From assembly GCA_027311205.1 (NCBI GenBank), contig DAICZI010000057.1, positions 1 to 8,296 on the forward strand: 8,296 nucleotides of DNA, in the 5' to 3' direction. Each line of letters begins with the position of its first letter. The first letter of the stretch is position 1. The translations under genes and the position numbers were made by a program. Under the pieces are notes generated by a model. The model saw only the letters and a program-made list of their open reading frames with translations, ran no database searches and was not told the origin of the DNA. This stretch comes from Beijerinckiaceae bacterium (GTDB lineage Bacteria > Pseudomonadota > Alphaproteobacteria > Rhizobiales > Beijerinckiaceae). Below are positions 1 through 6,326 of the stretch, piece by piece.

Positions 1-1145
1 GTCTCATACCCCGCTGTGCCGGCCGGTTTAAGAATGTGCGTGAACGGCCGATCGATCGCCGGCACAAGATCGCCATCGGCGAGGAGGCTCATCGGAGCCT
101 TGATCTGAACGCCCGACAGGCGTGGCGTCTCGGCGCGCTCATAGATCCTTGCGAGCTTTTGTTCAAAGGTCTCCTCGATCTCCCCACGCGCCGGCCCTCC
201 ATAACGCCCTGTGAACCGGCCCGCATCTGCGAACGCGGCAAGCGGCGCAGCAAGAACGTCGGCAGGCAAGGTTGCCAGTTCCGCACGGTTTCGGACGATG
301 ACGATGTTCGACATATAGCGTCGGCCTCGACGAAGCGCCTCGCGTTCGTCGCGTTCGTGCAAAACCTGCGCGAGCCAACCTTCGGGCAGGAGCGACTCGA
401 TGAAAGCCGGCAGCTTTCCCGGCGTCGTCTCCCGCACCAGCGCCGGGCCCGAACGCTTTTGCGGTTTCCATCGCCATTCGAAGCCATCATGCGTCAGTCG
501 GCCGAGACACTCGGCATGCCAGGCGACCAACAGGTCAAGCGCCGCCTTGTTGGCAGGAGCCCAGGTCGTTCCAGGCTGGACCAGGAGGAAGCGCTCAGCG
601 CCTTCACCTTCGCGATACCAGGCATTCTCGCGCGCCAGCGCCCAGACCGCGTCGGCAGCGGCACGTGCGAAGCCGTGTTCTTCAACCAGGCGCGCTGCCA
701 TCCTTGTTCGCATGTTCGCGGTGACCGCGCTGGCGTGTTCGCTCCTCAGCCGAAAGGCTTCCAGGAACCGCTGACGCGGCGACGATACAGCGATGCGCAA
801 CTCCCCCAGATCGTCGCCAACCACCGCGACGGCGGTTGACGGATGCGGCGGCGCCTTGTTCTGGACGATCTCAAGGTCGCGCAGGCGCGTGCGTTGATTG
901 CGACGGCCACTTATGAAAAGCCGTCCGTCTGGCGTCGGCGCGAGAAGAGCCGCGCTTGCTGACGAGAGGTAGGCGTTTGGGTAGAGATAATGGGCGATGC
1001 GAACGGCGTGGCCAAGAATCGCGGTCTCCGCATTCCCGTCATCATCGACATACACTCCCCGGACAAGCTGGATCAGTTCGCCCGATTGGGCTCGAAGGTG
1101 CGCCCGCCTGGCATCGATCGTCTCCCCAACCAAGTGTAGGGCCAT
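1..1145 (-). CDS. HipA-family Ser/Thr kinase toxin with AbiEi-like N-terminal domain (partial, C-terminus off window)
   Basis: The reading frame is open for 381 codons and runs off the left edge. HipA proteins are kinases, classically toxins that phosphorylate a tRNA synthetase. At about residues 342-374 the sequence RLSGVQIKAPM, then THILKP, matches the HipA ATP-binding loop and catalytic-lysine strand (compare GAQEKTALL and THIIKLP in E. coli HipA). The catalytic Asp motifs would lie outside the window. Unlike ordinary HipA, about 340 residues precede this loop. The first 80 or so, with LIQLVRGVYVDDDG at 25-38, resemble the winged-helix N-terminus of AbiEi-type antitoxins, so the protein may bind DNA itself. 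No separate hipB-like gene precedes it. I chose the ATG at 1145 because GGGA lies 7 bases upstream. An in-frame ATG at 1160 would add five residues but lies inside an operator-like palindrome. HipA family is firm; the N-terminal assignment is inference. Confidence 0.82.
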   Translation of the reverse strand, partial: MALHLVGETIDARRAHLRAQSGELIQLVRGVYVDDDGNAETAILGHAVRIAHYLYPNAYLSSASAALLAPTPDGRLFISGRRNQRTRLRDLEIVQNKAPPHPSTAVAVVGDDLGELRIAVSSPRQRFLEAFRLRSEHASAVTANMRTRMAARLVEEHGFARAAADAVWALARENAWYREGEGAERFLLVQPGTTWAPANKAALDLLVAWHAECLGRLTHDGFEWRWKPQKRSGPALVRETTPGKLPAFIESLLPEGWLAQVLHERDEREALRRGRRYMSNIVIVRNRAELATLPADVLAAPLAAFADAGRFTGRYGGPARGEIEETFEQKLARIYERAETPRLSGVQIKAPMSLLADGDLVPAIDRPFTHILKPAGTAGYE

Positions 1146-1155
1146 AGAATTATCC

Positions 1156-1170
1156 CGCATCTAAGATGCG
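1156..1170. promoter_or_regulatory. Operator-like palindrome O1 at the start of the HipA-type gene
   Basis: CGCATCT-A-AGATGCG is a perfect 7+1+7 inverted repeat. It covers the predicted transcription start (about 1166) of the minus-strand HipA-type gene, where a bound protein would block RNA polymerase. A near-identical copy lies 55 bp away, centre to centre. It is most likely bound by the gene's own N-terminal domain or by an unlinked HipB-like protein; the binder is inferred, the palindrome is directly visible. Confidence 0.65.
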
Positions 1171-1172
1171 CG

Positions 1173-1201
1173 TTAATTCCATGCTTGGCCTGGGAAGTCA
1201 A
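1173..1201 (-). promoter_or_regulatory. Predicted sigma70-type promoter of the HipA-type gene
   Basis: On the minus strand, TTGACT (1201-1196) is a 5/6 match to a -35 box. It is followed by a 17-base spacer and AATTAA (1178-1173) as a weak -10 box. Transcription would begin near 1166, giving a leader of about 20 bases to the ATG at 1145. The promoter is bracketed by the palindromes at 1156-1170 and 1211-1225. An alternative -10 (GATAAT, 1154-1149) fits the consensus better but would start transcription at or after the ATG. Confidence 0.45.
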
Positions 1202-1210
1202 GAATTTTTG

Positions 1211-1225
1211 CGCATCTCAAATGCG
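1211..1225. promoter_or_regulatory. Operator-like palindrome O2 upstream of the HipA-type promoter
   Basis: CGCATCT-C-AAATGCG matches O1 (1156-1170) at 13 of 15 positions and has one mismatch between its arms. It lies 9 bases upstream of the -35 box. Two sites flanking a promoter about five helical turns apart suit cooperative binding or looping by a dimeric repressor, as in toxin-antitoxin autoregulation. The similarity is seen directly; the role is inferred. Confidence 0.55.
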
Positions 1226-1286
1226 GGGAAATCCCACCGCCCCCACCGTTCGAAGATCCAGCACACCCGGTTGGCCGCTTTTGATA

Positions 1287-1320
1287 GGCACTGTCGGATG
1301 CCAGTTTCATGGGCACTGTC
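1287..1320. repeat. Short direct repeat GGCACTGTC x2
   Basis: GGCACTGTC occurs at 1287-1295 and 1312-1320, 25 bp apart in the same orientation, immediately outside an IS-end-like sequence. Short repeated blocks of this kind are common in the multi-repeat termini of IS21-family elements, so this may be another IS-end relic. It could also be chance. No gene is seen in the surrounding 1226-1352. Confidence 0.3.
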
Positions 1321-1352
1321 AAGGTGACGAAATCTCGACGATATCGGGTTAT

Positions 1353-1379
1353 TGTCAATCGGCAACCAAAAGGGGGTCT
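1353..1379 (+). mobile_element. IS-end remnant (IS21-like terminal sequence), copy 1
   Basis: The run from TGTCAATCGGCAACC through AAAAGGGGG closely matches the terminus at 1914, and similarity continues weakly through the GGACCC block near 1415. Ends with TGTCAATCG, CAACCAAAAGG and ACCCC blocks are typical of IS21-family elements as I remember them. No istA or istB coding sequence follows, so this is a solo or deleted end. The repeat relationship is visible; the family name is inference. Confidence 0.45.
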
Positions 1380-1636
1380 GGCTCATATGTGGAACGTATA
1401 TGGACCCTGCCCGATTGCGACGGGTTTGGCGGCTTTAGGCGATAAGGTCACAACGGCCGACGTATATTCGGCTTCCGTAAGCGGCTTGAATTGAGTTCGC
1501 CGCGAGCCACGATGGATTTTCGCGCGCTTCCCCCCAACGGCCCCAAGACATTGGCCGAAGCCATGCCGGTCCACATACCAGGTTCGGGAAGCGACGGAGT
1601 GACCGTTTCGCCATCTTCTGCCAATCGTTGCAATTG
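1380..1636 (-). other. Non-coding 3' flank of the IS110 remnant; possible relic bridge-RNA region
   Basis: About 257 bases downstream of the IS110 transposase stop codon show no convincing protein; the open frames look like shadows. In the IS1111 group of the IS110 family a long non-coding end lies 3' of the transposase and can encode the bridge RNA that pairs with donor and target DNA. Length and position fit that idea. A small hairpin (CATTGGC 1549-1555 with GCCATG 1560-1565) is visible, but I cannot show a full bridge-RNA fold. The element is truncated and cannot be functional here. Confidence 0.25.
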
Positions 1637-1913
1637 CTAGGTGGGACGAAGTGCTCCTTTCATTCGGTTCGTCGTTTGAACGGCGCCAACCGACAGTCTG
1701 GCGTCGTATGGCGCTTCGCCGGTGAGCAAGCTCCAGGCGATTCGTGCATTCTTGTTGGCGAGCGCGACAGCAACAATGTTGGGATGACGTCGCTGCCGCA
1801 TCTTGTCTAGCCATTGGCTCCTCGGATCCTGCTTCCCTTTAACCCGCGCAAGGGCGGCGCGGGCACAATGGGTAAGCAAAGTTCGAAGGTAGCGATCTCC
1901 GCGCTTGCTTATT
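1637..1913 (-). pseudogene. IS110-family transposase, C-terminal fragment
   Basis: The minus-strand frame encodes about 91 residues, from ISKRGDRYLRTLLTHCARA, through KDPRSQWL-like and RRHPNIVAVALANKNARIAW blocks, to LLTGE and a normal stop at 1637-1639. These blocks are hallmarks of the C-terminal Transposase_20 domain of IS110-family DEDD recombinases, which are usually about 340 residues long. Everything N-terminal to ISKRGD is missing. The frame meets TGA at 1916-1918, exactly where the 292-bp IS21-like element begins, so that element or an associated deletion probably removed the 5' part. The fragment lacks the catalytic DEDD residues and is dead. Family assignment is confident; the order of events is inferred. 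Confidence 0.85.
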
Positions 1914-2205
1914 TGTCAATCGCCAACCAAAAGGAACCCCCAATGTGCATTGAAAAAGGACCCCCGCCCATCGGTCATAGGGCAGCCGTGATAGCGCTCA
2001 CACCGGCGTAGCTGGTCGGGGTTGCGCAGCCGGGGTGAGCGCGGTTGGATTGGGGTTGATTTTTGGATTTGTCAGGCGAGGTTTTTGAATCGCCAAATGT
2101 ACGGTCGCGGAAAGCTCGATCTGCTCCAGGCCCGCGTCATCGGCATGCAATAGAAGCGATCACCATCAAAATCGCGTCGGAGCCCCTTTGGGTTGCCGAT
2201 CGACA
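1914..2205. mobile_element. 292-bp MITE-like element with IS21-like inverted ends
   Basis: The left end starts TGTCAATCGCCAACC and runs to about 1941. The right end, read on the minus strand from 2205, starts TGTCGATCGGCAACCC and runs to about 2179. The two agree at roughly 21 of 27 positions in inverted orientation, so they look like a matched pair of IS termini. Inside there is no transposase, only an 18-codon ORF at 2097-2153 (MYGRGKLDLLQARVIGMQ) that I cannot assign. This fits an internally deleted, non-autonomous IS21-like element. No clear target duplication abuts the ends. The right end lies about 20 bp beyond the ubiV stop codon. Confidence 0.5.
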
Positions 2206-2224
2206 CTTTTGCTTCGGGGTTGGT

Positions 2225-3142
2225 TCAAACTGCGGGCAAAGCTGCTGCGCCGCAGGCGCCGAACAGAAAGCCGTTGGAATAGTCCCGTTCCGGTGCCACC
2301 TGTTGCAGGCGGGCTAGCCCTTGCTTCGGGGAGAGGGTGCCTGAAGCAACTTCGGCAAAGGCGCGGGTCACAGCGACGAAATCGCCGCTGTGCGGTGAAA
2401 GGCGCAGCGAGGTCACGCCCGCTGTCGCCAGGAGATCGAGATCGCCGATCAGGTTGCAATATTTATGCGACAGGGTCTGGACGCCATTGATCGCCAGAAA
2501 ATCCGCGCCATCAAGGGTGCGCACGGACAATCCGTCGGCATCCTGCTCGCAGATGAACTGGCAGGAATCCTTGCTCAGGCCATGGATCCGCGCGTGGTAA
2601 CATCGCCCCGAGATGGCGAGCGGGATACGTCCATAAGCAAAAAGCTCGACCCCGGCACCGGCCTTGGCCGCCGCCCTCGCCAGCGTCCCGATGGAAGCAA
2701 TAGGAAGCTCGGGCGGGAGGCAAAACCGTCGCGCCCCTTTCCCAGCAAGAAAGGTCAGCGTCGCCTCGTTATAGACGTTGACCAGCGGCCCAATCGAGAA
2801 GGGCGTTTCCGGTCGCACCCAGTTCATCAGCGTCAGATCGTCGATTTCGATCTCAAGCGATGTCTGGTCGAATAATTTGCGCGCGGCGCGCCTTTCGCGC
2901 TCCAGCGTGACCATAGCCAGTGACGAGAGCACGACCTGCTTGCCGCCGCACTGAAGCCGCTCAATGGCCGACACCATGGCGTCGGCATAAAGATGCGTTC
3001 GCTTCGAGCAGATGTTTTCGCCGATCACCACCCGATCAACCGGCGCTTCATCGGCAATGCGCGCGTAGAAATCGGCAAAGACGTCCGCTGGCCAGTTGAA
3101 CAGCAGCGGCCCCAGGGTCAAGGCGAATTTTCTTTGCGTCAA
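2225..3142 (-). CDS. ubiV: UbiV, 4Fe-4S U32-family protein of O2-independent ubiquinone hydroxylation
   Basis: The 305-residue protein belongs to the peptidase-U32-like family. With UbiU it forms the heterodimer that lets ubiquinone rings be hydroxylated without oxygen, using prephenate rather than O2 as oxygen source in E. coli; it is not a protease. The four cysteines expected to hold the 4Fe-4S cluster are present: C45 (ENICSKR), C181 (GRCYHARIHG), C194 and C198 (DSCQFIC), a pattern close to E. coli UbiV (C39, C176, C193, C197). It begins with TTG at 3142; AAGGGG 8 bases upstream supports that rare start, and no ATG lies nearby in frame. It is the last gene of ubiT-ubiU-ubiV, 29 bp after ubiU. 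No native terminator is obvious, because an IS-like element starts just past the stop. Confidence 0.93.
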   Translation of the reverse strand: MTQRKFALTLGPLLFNWPADVFADFYARIADEAPVDRVVIGENICSKRTHLYADAMVSAIERLQCGGKQVVLSSLAMVTLERERRAARKLFDQTSLEIEIDDLTLMNWVRPETPFSIGPLVNVYNEATLTFLAGKGARRFCLPPELPIASIGTLARAAAKAGAGVELFAYGRIPLAISGRCYHARIHGLSKDSCQFICEQDADGLSVRTLDGADFLAINGVQTLSHKYCNLIGDLDLLATAGVTSLRLSPHSGDFVAVTRAFAEVASGTLSPKQGLARLQQVAPERDYSNGFLFGACGAAALPAV

Positions 3143-3150
3143 ATGTCGAG

Positions 3151-3156
3151 CCCCTT
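3151..3156 (-). promoter_or_regulatory. Ribosome binding site deciding the TTG start of ubiV
   Basis: On the minus strand AAGGGG lies 8 bases before TTG (3142-3140). It is the best Shine-Dalgarno match in this operon and makes TTG the most economical start; the next upstream in-frame codons offer no ATG or GTG. Confidence 0.6.
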
Positions 3157-3171
3157 TTTCGCAGTGCAGAA

Positions 3172-4161
3172 TTATCGCCAGGCCTTGCGATAGGCACCGG
3201 AGGTCGTCTGTTGTCCCTCGGTCAGATCGCGCAGTTGCCCGGCGATGATCGGTCGTCCCCCGGCATGGTCATCGAGAGCCTTGCGGAAGCTGCGCACAAC
3301 CGCTTCCGTATAGGCCCGGCTTCTTTGCCGTCCCTCAATTTTCAGGGCAGTGACGCCGGCCTCTGCCAGTTGCGGAATCAGCGATGCGGCATCAAGGCTC
3401 GCCGGGTCTTCGAACACGTGGCCGCGATAGTCACCAGCCTCGAAACATCCTTTGCACAGGGTCGGATAGGGCGCGGCCGCCCCGGCCGCAGAGCGATGAA
3501 TGGCGAAACCGCCAAGACGCGAAACCAGTTCGCCAGCCTCCTCGCGATATTCGACGTGGCTGGCCGGTGAGCAAGCGCCATTCATGTTCGGCGATTTGCC
3601 GGTGGCGTAGGACGACAGCGAGCAACGCCCCTCGGCCATGACGCAAAGACCTCCGAAAATAAAGACCTCGGTTTCGACACTGATTTTGCGATTGATCGCG
3701 GCGATTTCCGGCACGCTCAGCACGCGCGGCAGCACAACGCGCCTGACGCCGAAAGACTTCGCATAGAACTCAATGGCGTCGGCATTGGCCGCCGCCGCCT
3801 GAACGGAAAGGTGCAGCCTGAGTGTTGGATGACGATGGGAGGCATAATCAAGCAGACCTAGGTCGGCGAGGATGACGGCGTCAGTACCCAGACGCGCAGC
3901 ATCATCCACTGCCTGGCTCCAGCGGGAGAAAGCCCCGGCGCGCGGAAAGGTATTGATGGCGATCAAGACTTTCGCGTCCTTTCGATGGGCATATTTTATG
4001 GACTGGGCCATTTCCTCGCGCGAGAAATTCAGGCCGGGGAAATTGCGCGCGTTCGTCTCATCGTTGAAGCCGCAAGAGATGGTATGGGCACCGGCGTCGA
4101 TCGCGGCTCGGAACGCTGCCGGGGTTCCGGCCGGGCAAACAAGTTCGAGCTTTTCGCGCAT
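3172..4161 (-). CDS. ubiU: UbiU, 4Fe-4S U32-family protein of O2-independent ubiquinone hydroxylation
   Basis: The 329-residue partner of UbiV starts MREKLELVCPAGTPAAFRAA, the usual family N-terminus. The frame is open for 17 more codons upstream, but that stretch overlaps ubiT and is unlike the family. Cluster cysteines C173, C180, C197 and C236 have spacings 7, 17 and 39, identical to C169, C176, C193 and C232 of E. coli UbiU. C173 and C180 sit in GLCVMAEGRC, and SLSSYATGKSPN follows. The ATG lies 2 bases after the ubiT stop, which indicates translational coupling. UbiUV is a cytosolic complex that works with UbiT on the octa- or decaprenyl ring intermediates under low oxygen. The protein looks complete and functional. 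Confidence 0.95.
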   Translation of the reverse strand: MREKLELVCPAGTPAAFRAAIDAGAHTISCGFNDETNARNFPGLNFSREEMAQSIKYAHRKDAKVLIAINTFPRAGAFSRWSQAVDDAARLGTDAVILADLGLLDYASHRHPTLRLHLSVQAAAANADAIEFYAKSFGVRRVVLPRVLSVPEIAAINRKISVETEVFIFGGLCVMAEGRCSLSSYATGKSPNMNGACSPASHVEYREEAGELVSRLGGFAIHRSAAGAAAPYPTLCKGCFEAGDYRGHVFEDPASLDAASLIPQLAEAGVTALKIEGRQRSRAYTEAVVRSFRKALDDHAGGRPIIAGQLRDLTEGQQTTSGAYRKAWR

Positions 4162-4163
4162 AT

Positions 4164-4721
4164 CTACACCGGACGCTGGCGCGGCGTGCGGGCCAAAGCG
4201 ACGCCGCTCCACTCACTGCCAAGGGCGGCCAACAGGCGCACGGGAGCGGCGGCGACAAACTCCAGCGGCCCGAACATGGCTGCCGCCTCGGCCGCCAGGT
4301 CGATCTCCTCATTGTCGATGGCGTTGCGCAAGGCGAGCACCGCCTCAGTGTCACCCTCGATGACCAGATCGCGGGAGAAAAACAGTGCGTCGCCGTCATA
4401 GACGCCATGCACCAAGCCGAGCAGCGCTGCCAGCGGGCCGGCGATGCGGGCGTCCCAGCGACCAGCTCTGTCGCGGCGGACAGCTTCGAGCCGCGGCGCG
4501 ACCGGTCGCGGCGCGAGCCGGAAAACCAACGGCAGATCGCTGGGGTCGATCAAAAAGATCTTTTCTGCCTGATCACCAAGACGCGTGAACAATGAGGGAT
4601 GACGCCGACCAAGGTTTTTGGCAAGACGCGCGCCGAGGAGTGACAAGGGTGCCATGGGTGCCAAACGCAGCGCCGCAGCGCCAACCGCCGGGAAACCGGG
4701 AATGATTCGAGCCTCTGACAT
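4164..4721 (-). CDS. ubiT: UbiT, SCP2-domain accessory factor of anaerobic ubiquinone synthesis
   Basis: The 185-residue protein has an SCP2-type lipid-binding domain. Residues 108-136 (VYDGDALFFSRDLVIEGDTE, then ALRNAID) match the signature of E. coli UbiT (DTLFFQRRLVIEGDTE, then VKNLMDA). UbiT binds isoprenoid quinone intermediates and is required for oxygen-independent ubiquinone synthesis. It carries no catalytic motif, as expected. It is the first gene of the minus-strand operon and is followed after 2 bases by ubiU. The ATG at 4721 has no Shine-Dalgarno sequence upstream and lies about 41 bp from the centre of the FNR-type box, so the transcript may be leaderless. The C-terminus from about residue 150 is less conserved. 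Confidence 0.9.
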   Translation of the reverse strand: MSEARIIPGFPAVGAAALRLAPMAPLSLLGARLAKNLGRRHPSLFTRLGDQAEKIFLIDPSDLPLVFRLAPRPVAPRLEAVRRDRAGRWDARIAGPLAALLGLVHGVYDGDALFFSRDLVIEGDTEAVLALRNAIDNEEIDLAAEAAAMFGPLEFVAAAPVRLLAALGSEWSGVALARTPRQRPV

Positions 4722-4750
4722 GGAGCATGTAAATCAGAAGTTTCAGAGGC
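4711..4750. repeat. Inverted repeat spanning the ubiT start codon
   Basis: GCCTCTGA (4711-4718) and TCAGAGGC (4743-4750) are perfect 8-bp inverted arms around a 24-base loop that contains the ubiT ATG (4719-4721). If the ubiT mRNA starts upstream of 4750 the stem could occlude the start codon; if transcription starts near 4721 it would not form. It could also be a second operator. Function is speculative; the repeat itself is clear. Confidence 0.4.
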
Positions 4751-4755
4751 GCACA

Positions 4756-4769
4756 TTGATCCTTGTCAA
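4756..4769. promoter_or_regulatory. FNR/FixK-type box shared by ubiTUV and ubiDX
   Basis: TTGAT-CCTT-GTCAA matches the FNR/Anr/FixK consensus TTGAT-N4-ATCAA at nine of ten arm positions. The palindrome extends to CATTGA-N6-TCAATG (4755-4770). It is centred at 4762.5, about 41 bp from both the ubiT ATG (4721) and the ubiD ATG (4803). Activators of this family bind when oxygen falls and commonly sit at -41.5. Known E. coli regulation of the ubiUV and ubiT genes by FNR agrees with this reading. The motif is directly visible; shared control of both operons is inferred. Confidence 0.75.
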
Positions 4770-4802
4770 TGCGTCGGTGCCTATTTCAACGCACGAAATG
4801 CT

Positions 4803-6326
4803 ATGGCCTTTCGAGATCTGCCTGCCTTTCGCAATTTGCGCGCCTTTGCCCGCTTCCTCGAACAGGGGAAGCTTTTGTCGCGCGTGCATGAACCGGTCAG
4901 CCTTGTCCATGACATGACCGAGGTTCATCACCGCGTCCTGGTGGCTGGCGGGCCAGCGCTTTGGTTCAAGAACGCCTTTTCCGAGAATGGTGCAGCTTCG
5001 ATGCCGGTTCTTGCCAACCTGTTCGGGACGCCCGAGCGCGTCGCCGCCGGGTTTGGCGTGAATCTTTCACGTATCGCCGAATTGGGCGAGCTGCTGGCCG
5101 CCTTGCGCGAGCCCGCGCCTGTCGATGGGTTCAAGGATGCCATGAGCCGCTGGCCGCTACTGCGTGCGGCCCTGGCGACGCGCCCGCACATGATTGCACG
5201 GCCCGATTGTCAGGCGGAGAGCTGGCTCGCCGATGATGTCGATCTGGCGCGTCTGCCCATCCAGACGTGCTGGCCGGGCGAACCGGCACCGCTCATCACC
5301 TGGCCGCTGGTGATCACACGGCCACCGGGCACTGCCGCAGATGATACGACACGAATGAACATTGGCGTTTATCGCATGCAGGTTTTGGGAAGGGATCGCG
5401 CCATTTTACGCTGGCTGACCCATCGCGGCGGCGCGGCGCACCATCGCGCCTGGAGCCGAAGCGGCGAAGACATGCCTGTCGCCGTGGTGATTGGTGCCGA
5501 TCCGGCGACCATTCTTTCCGCCGTCCTGCCCCTGCCTGAAACAATCTCCGAGCTGCGATTTTCAGGGGTGCTGCGCGGCGAGCGTCCGCGCGTTGCCCCA
5601 GCCCTGACAATCCCGATGCTGGTTCCCGCCGATGCGGAAATCGTCCTCGAAGGTTATGCCTCGGCGACCGAGACCGCGCGCGAAGGGCCTTATGGCGACC
5701 ACACCGGCTATTATAATTCCGTCGAATCCTTTCCCGTGATGCGGATCACCGCCATCACCATGCGGCGCGATCCGATTTACCTGACGACCTTTACCGGTCG
5801 CCCCCCGGATGAGCCATCGATCATCGGAGCGGTGTTCAACGACCTCGCCTTGCCAACCATGCGGCGGCAGATTCCGGAAATCGTCGATGTCTGGCTGCCG
5901 CCGGAAGCCTGCTCCTATCGGATGGCCATCGTCTCGATCCGCAAATCCTATCCCGGCCAGGCCCGTCGGGTGATGATGGCCCTGTGGGGCATGTTGCCGC
6001 AATTCAACTATACCAAGACGATCATTGTCGTTGACGAGGATATTGACGTCCGCAATTGGCAGGACGTCGCCTGGGCGCTGGCGACCCGCATGGACGCCTC
6101 GCGCGATTTGACGGTTCTTGCTGGCACGCCCATCGACTATCTCGATTTTGCTTCACCCGAGCCGGGATTGGGCGGCAAGCTCGGCATCGATGCAACGAAC
6201 AAGATCGGTGCCGAAACCCACCGCGAATGGGGCAAAACGCTGCAAATGTCAGCGCAGGTGCGACGCCGCGTCGATGAAATATGGCCGCGTGTCGCGGCGA
6301 GTTTCACGGATGGAGCCGTCCGATGA
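4803..6326 (+). CDS. ubiD: UbiD, 3-polyprenyl-4-hydroxybenzoate decarboxylase
   Basis: The 507-residue protein aligns along its whole length with E. coli UbiD (497 residues). Shared blocks include AGGPAL (48-53), MPVLANLFGTPERVA (67-81), LPIQTCWP, PLITWPLV, RWLTHRGGA, GADPATIL, EIVLEGY, EGPYGDHTGYYNSVESFPV, FTGRPPDEPSI, TRMDASRD and TPIDYLDFASP. It removes the ring carboxylate of 4-hydroxy-3-polyprenylbenzoate using prenylated FMN and a divalent metal. Expected cofactor and catalytic residues are present: N186 and R191 in NIGVYR, E283 in VLEGY, and E294/D299 in REGPYGDH. The ATG at 4803 fits the family N-terminus; upstream frame is not UbiD-like. No Shine-Dalgarno is seen. Its stop overlaps the ubiX start, and its promoter region is shared with ubiTUV. 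Confidence 0.96.
   Translation: MAFRDLPAFRNLRAFARFLEQGKLLSRVHEPVSLVHDMTEVHHRVLVAGGPALWFKNAFSENGAASMPVLANLFGTPERVAAGFGVNLSRIAELGELLAALREPAPVDGFKDAMSRWPLLRAALATRPHMIARPDCQAESWLADDVDLARLPIQTCWPGEPAPLITWPLVITRPPGTAADDTTRMNIGVYRMQVLGRDRAILRWLTHRGGAAHHRAWSRSGEDMPVAVVIGADPATILSAVLPLPETISELRFSGVLRGERPRVAPALTIPMLVPADAEIVLEGYASATETAREGPYGDHTGYYNSVESFPVMRITAITMRRDPIYLTTFTGRPPDEPSIIGAVFNDLALPTMRRQIPEIVDVWLPPEACSYRMAIVSIRKSYPGQARRVMMALWGMLPQFNYTKTIIVVDEDIDVRNWQDVAWALATRMDASRDLTVLAGTPIDYLDFASPEPGLGGKLGIDATNKIGAETHREWGKTLQMSAQVRRRVDEIWPRVAASFTDGAVR

Noticed and set aside
36..839. 267-codon plus-strand open frame
   Set aside because: It is antisense to the HipA-family gene, has no recognisable domain and shows the biased composition of a GC-rich shadow frame.
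1309..1494. Small plus-strand ORF through the IS-end remnant
   Set aside because: It crosses an IS-end sequence and resembles no transposase or other family; composition suggests chance.
3872..4401. Overlapping plus-strand open frames of 138-163 codons
   Set aside because: They lie opposite ubiU and ubiT, whose conserved cysteines and motifs establish the minus strand as coding.
5562..6002. 146-codon minus-strand open frame inside ubiD
   Set aside because: UbiD is continuous and conserved across this span; the antisense frame has no family features.
6281..6322. Upstream extension of ubiX by 14 codons
   Set aside because: It lies within the ubiD coding end and is absent from UbiX proteins; the ATG at 6323 has a GGAG site and the typical MKPCVIVGISG start.
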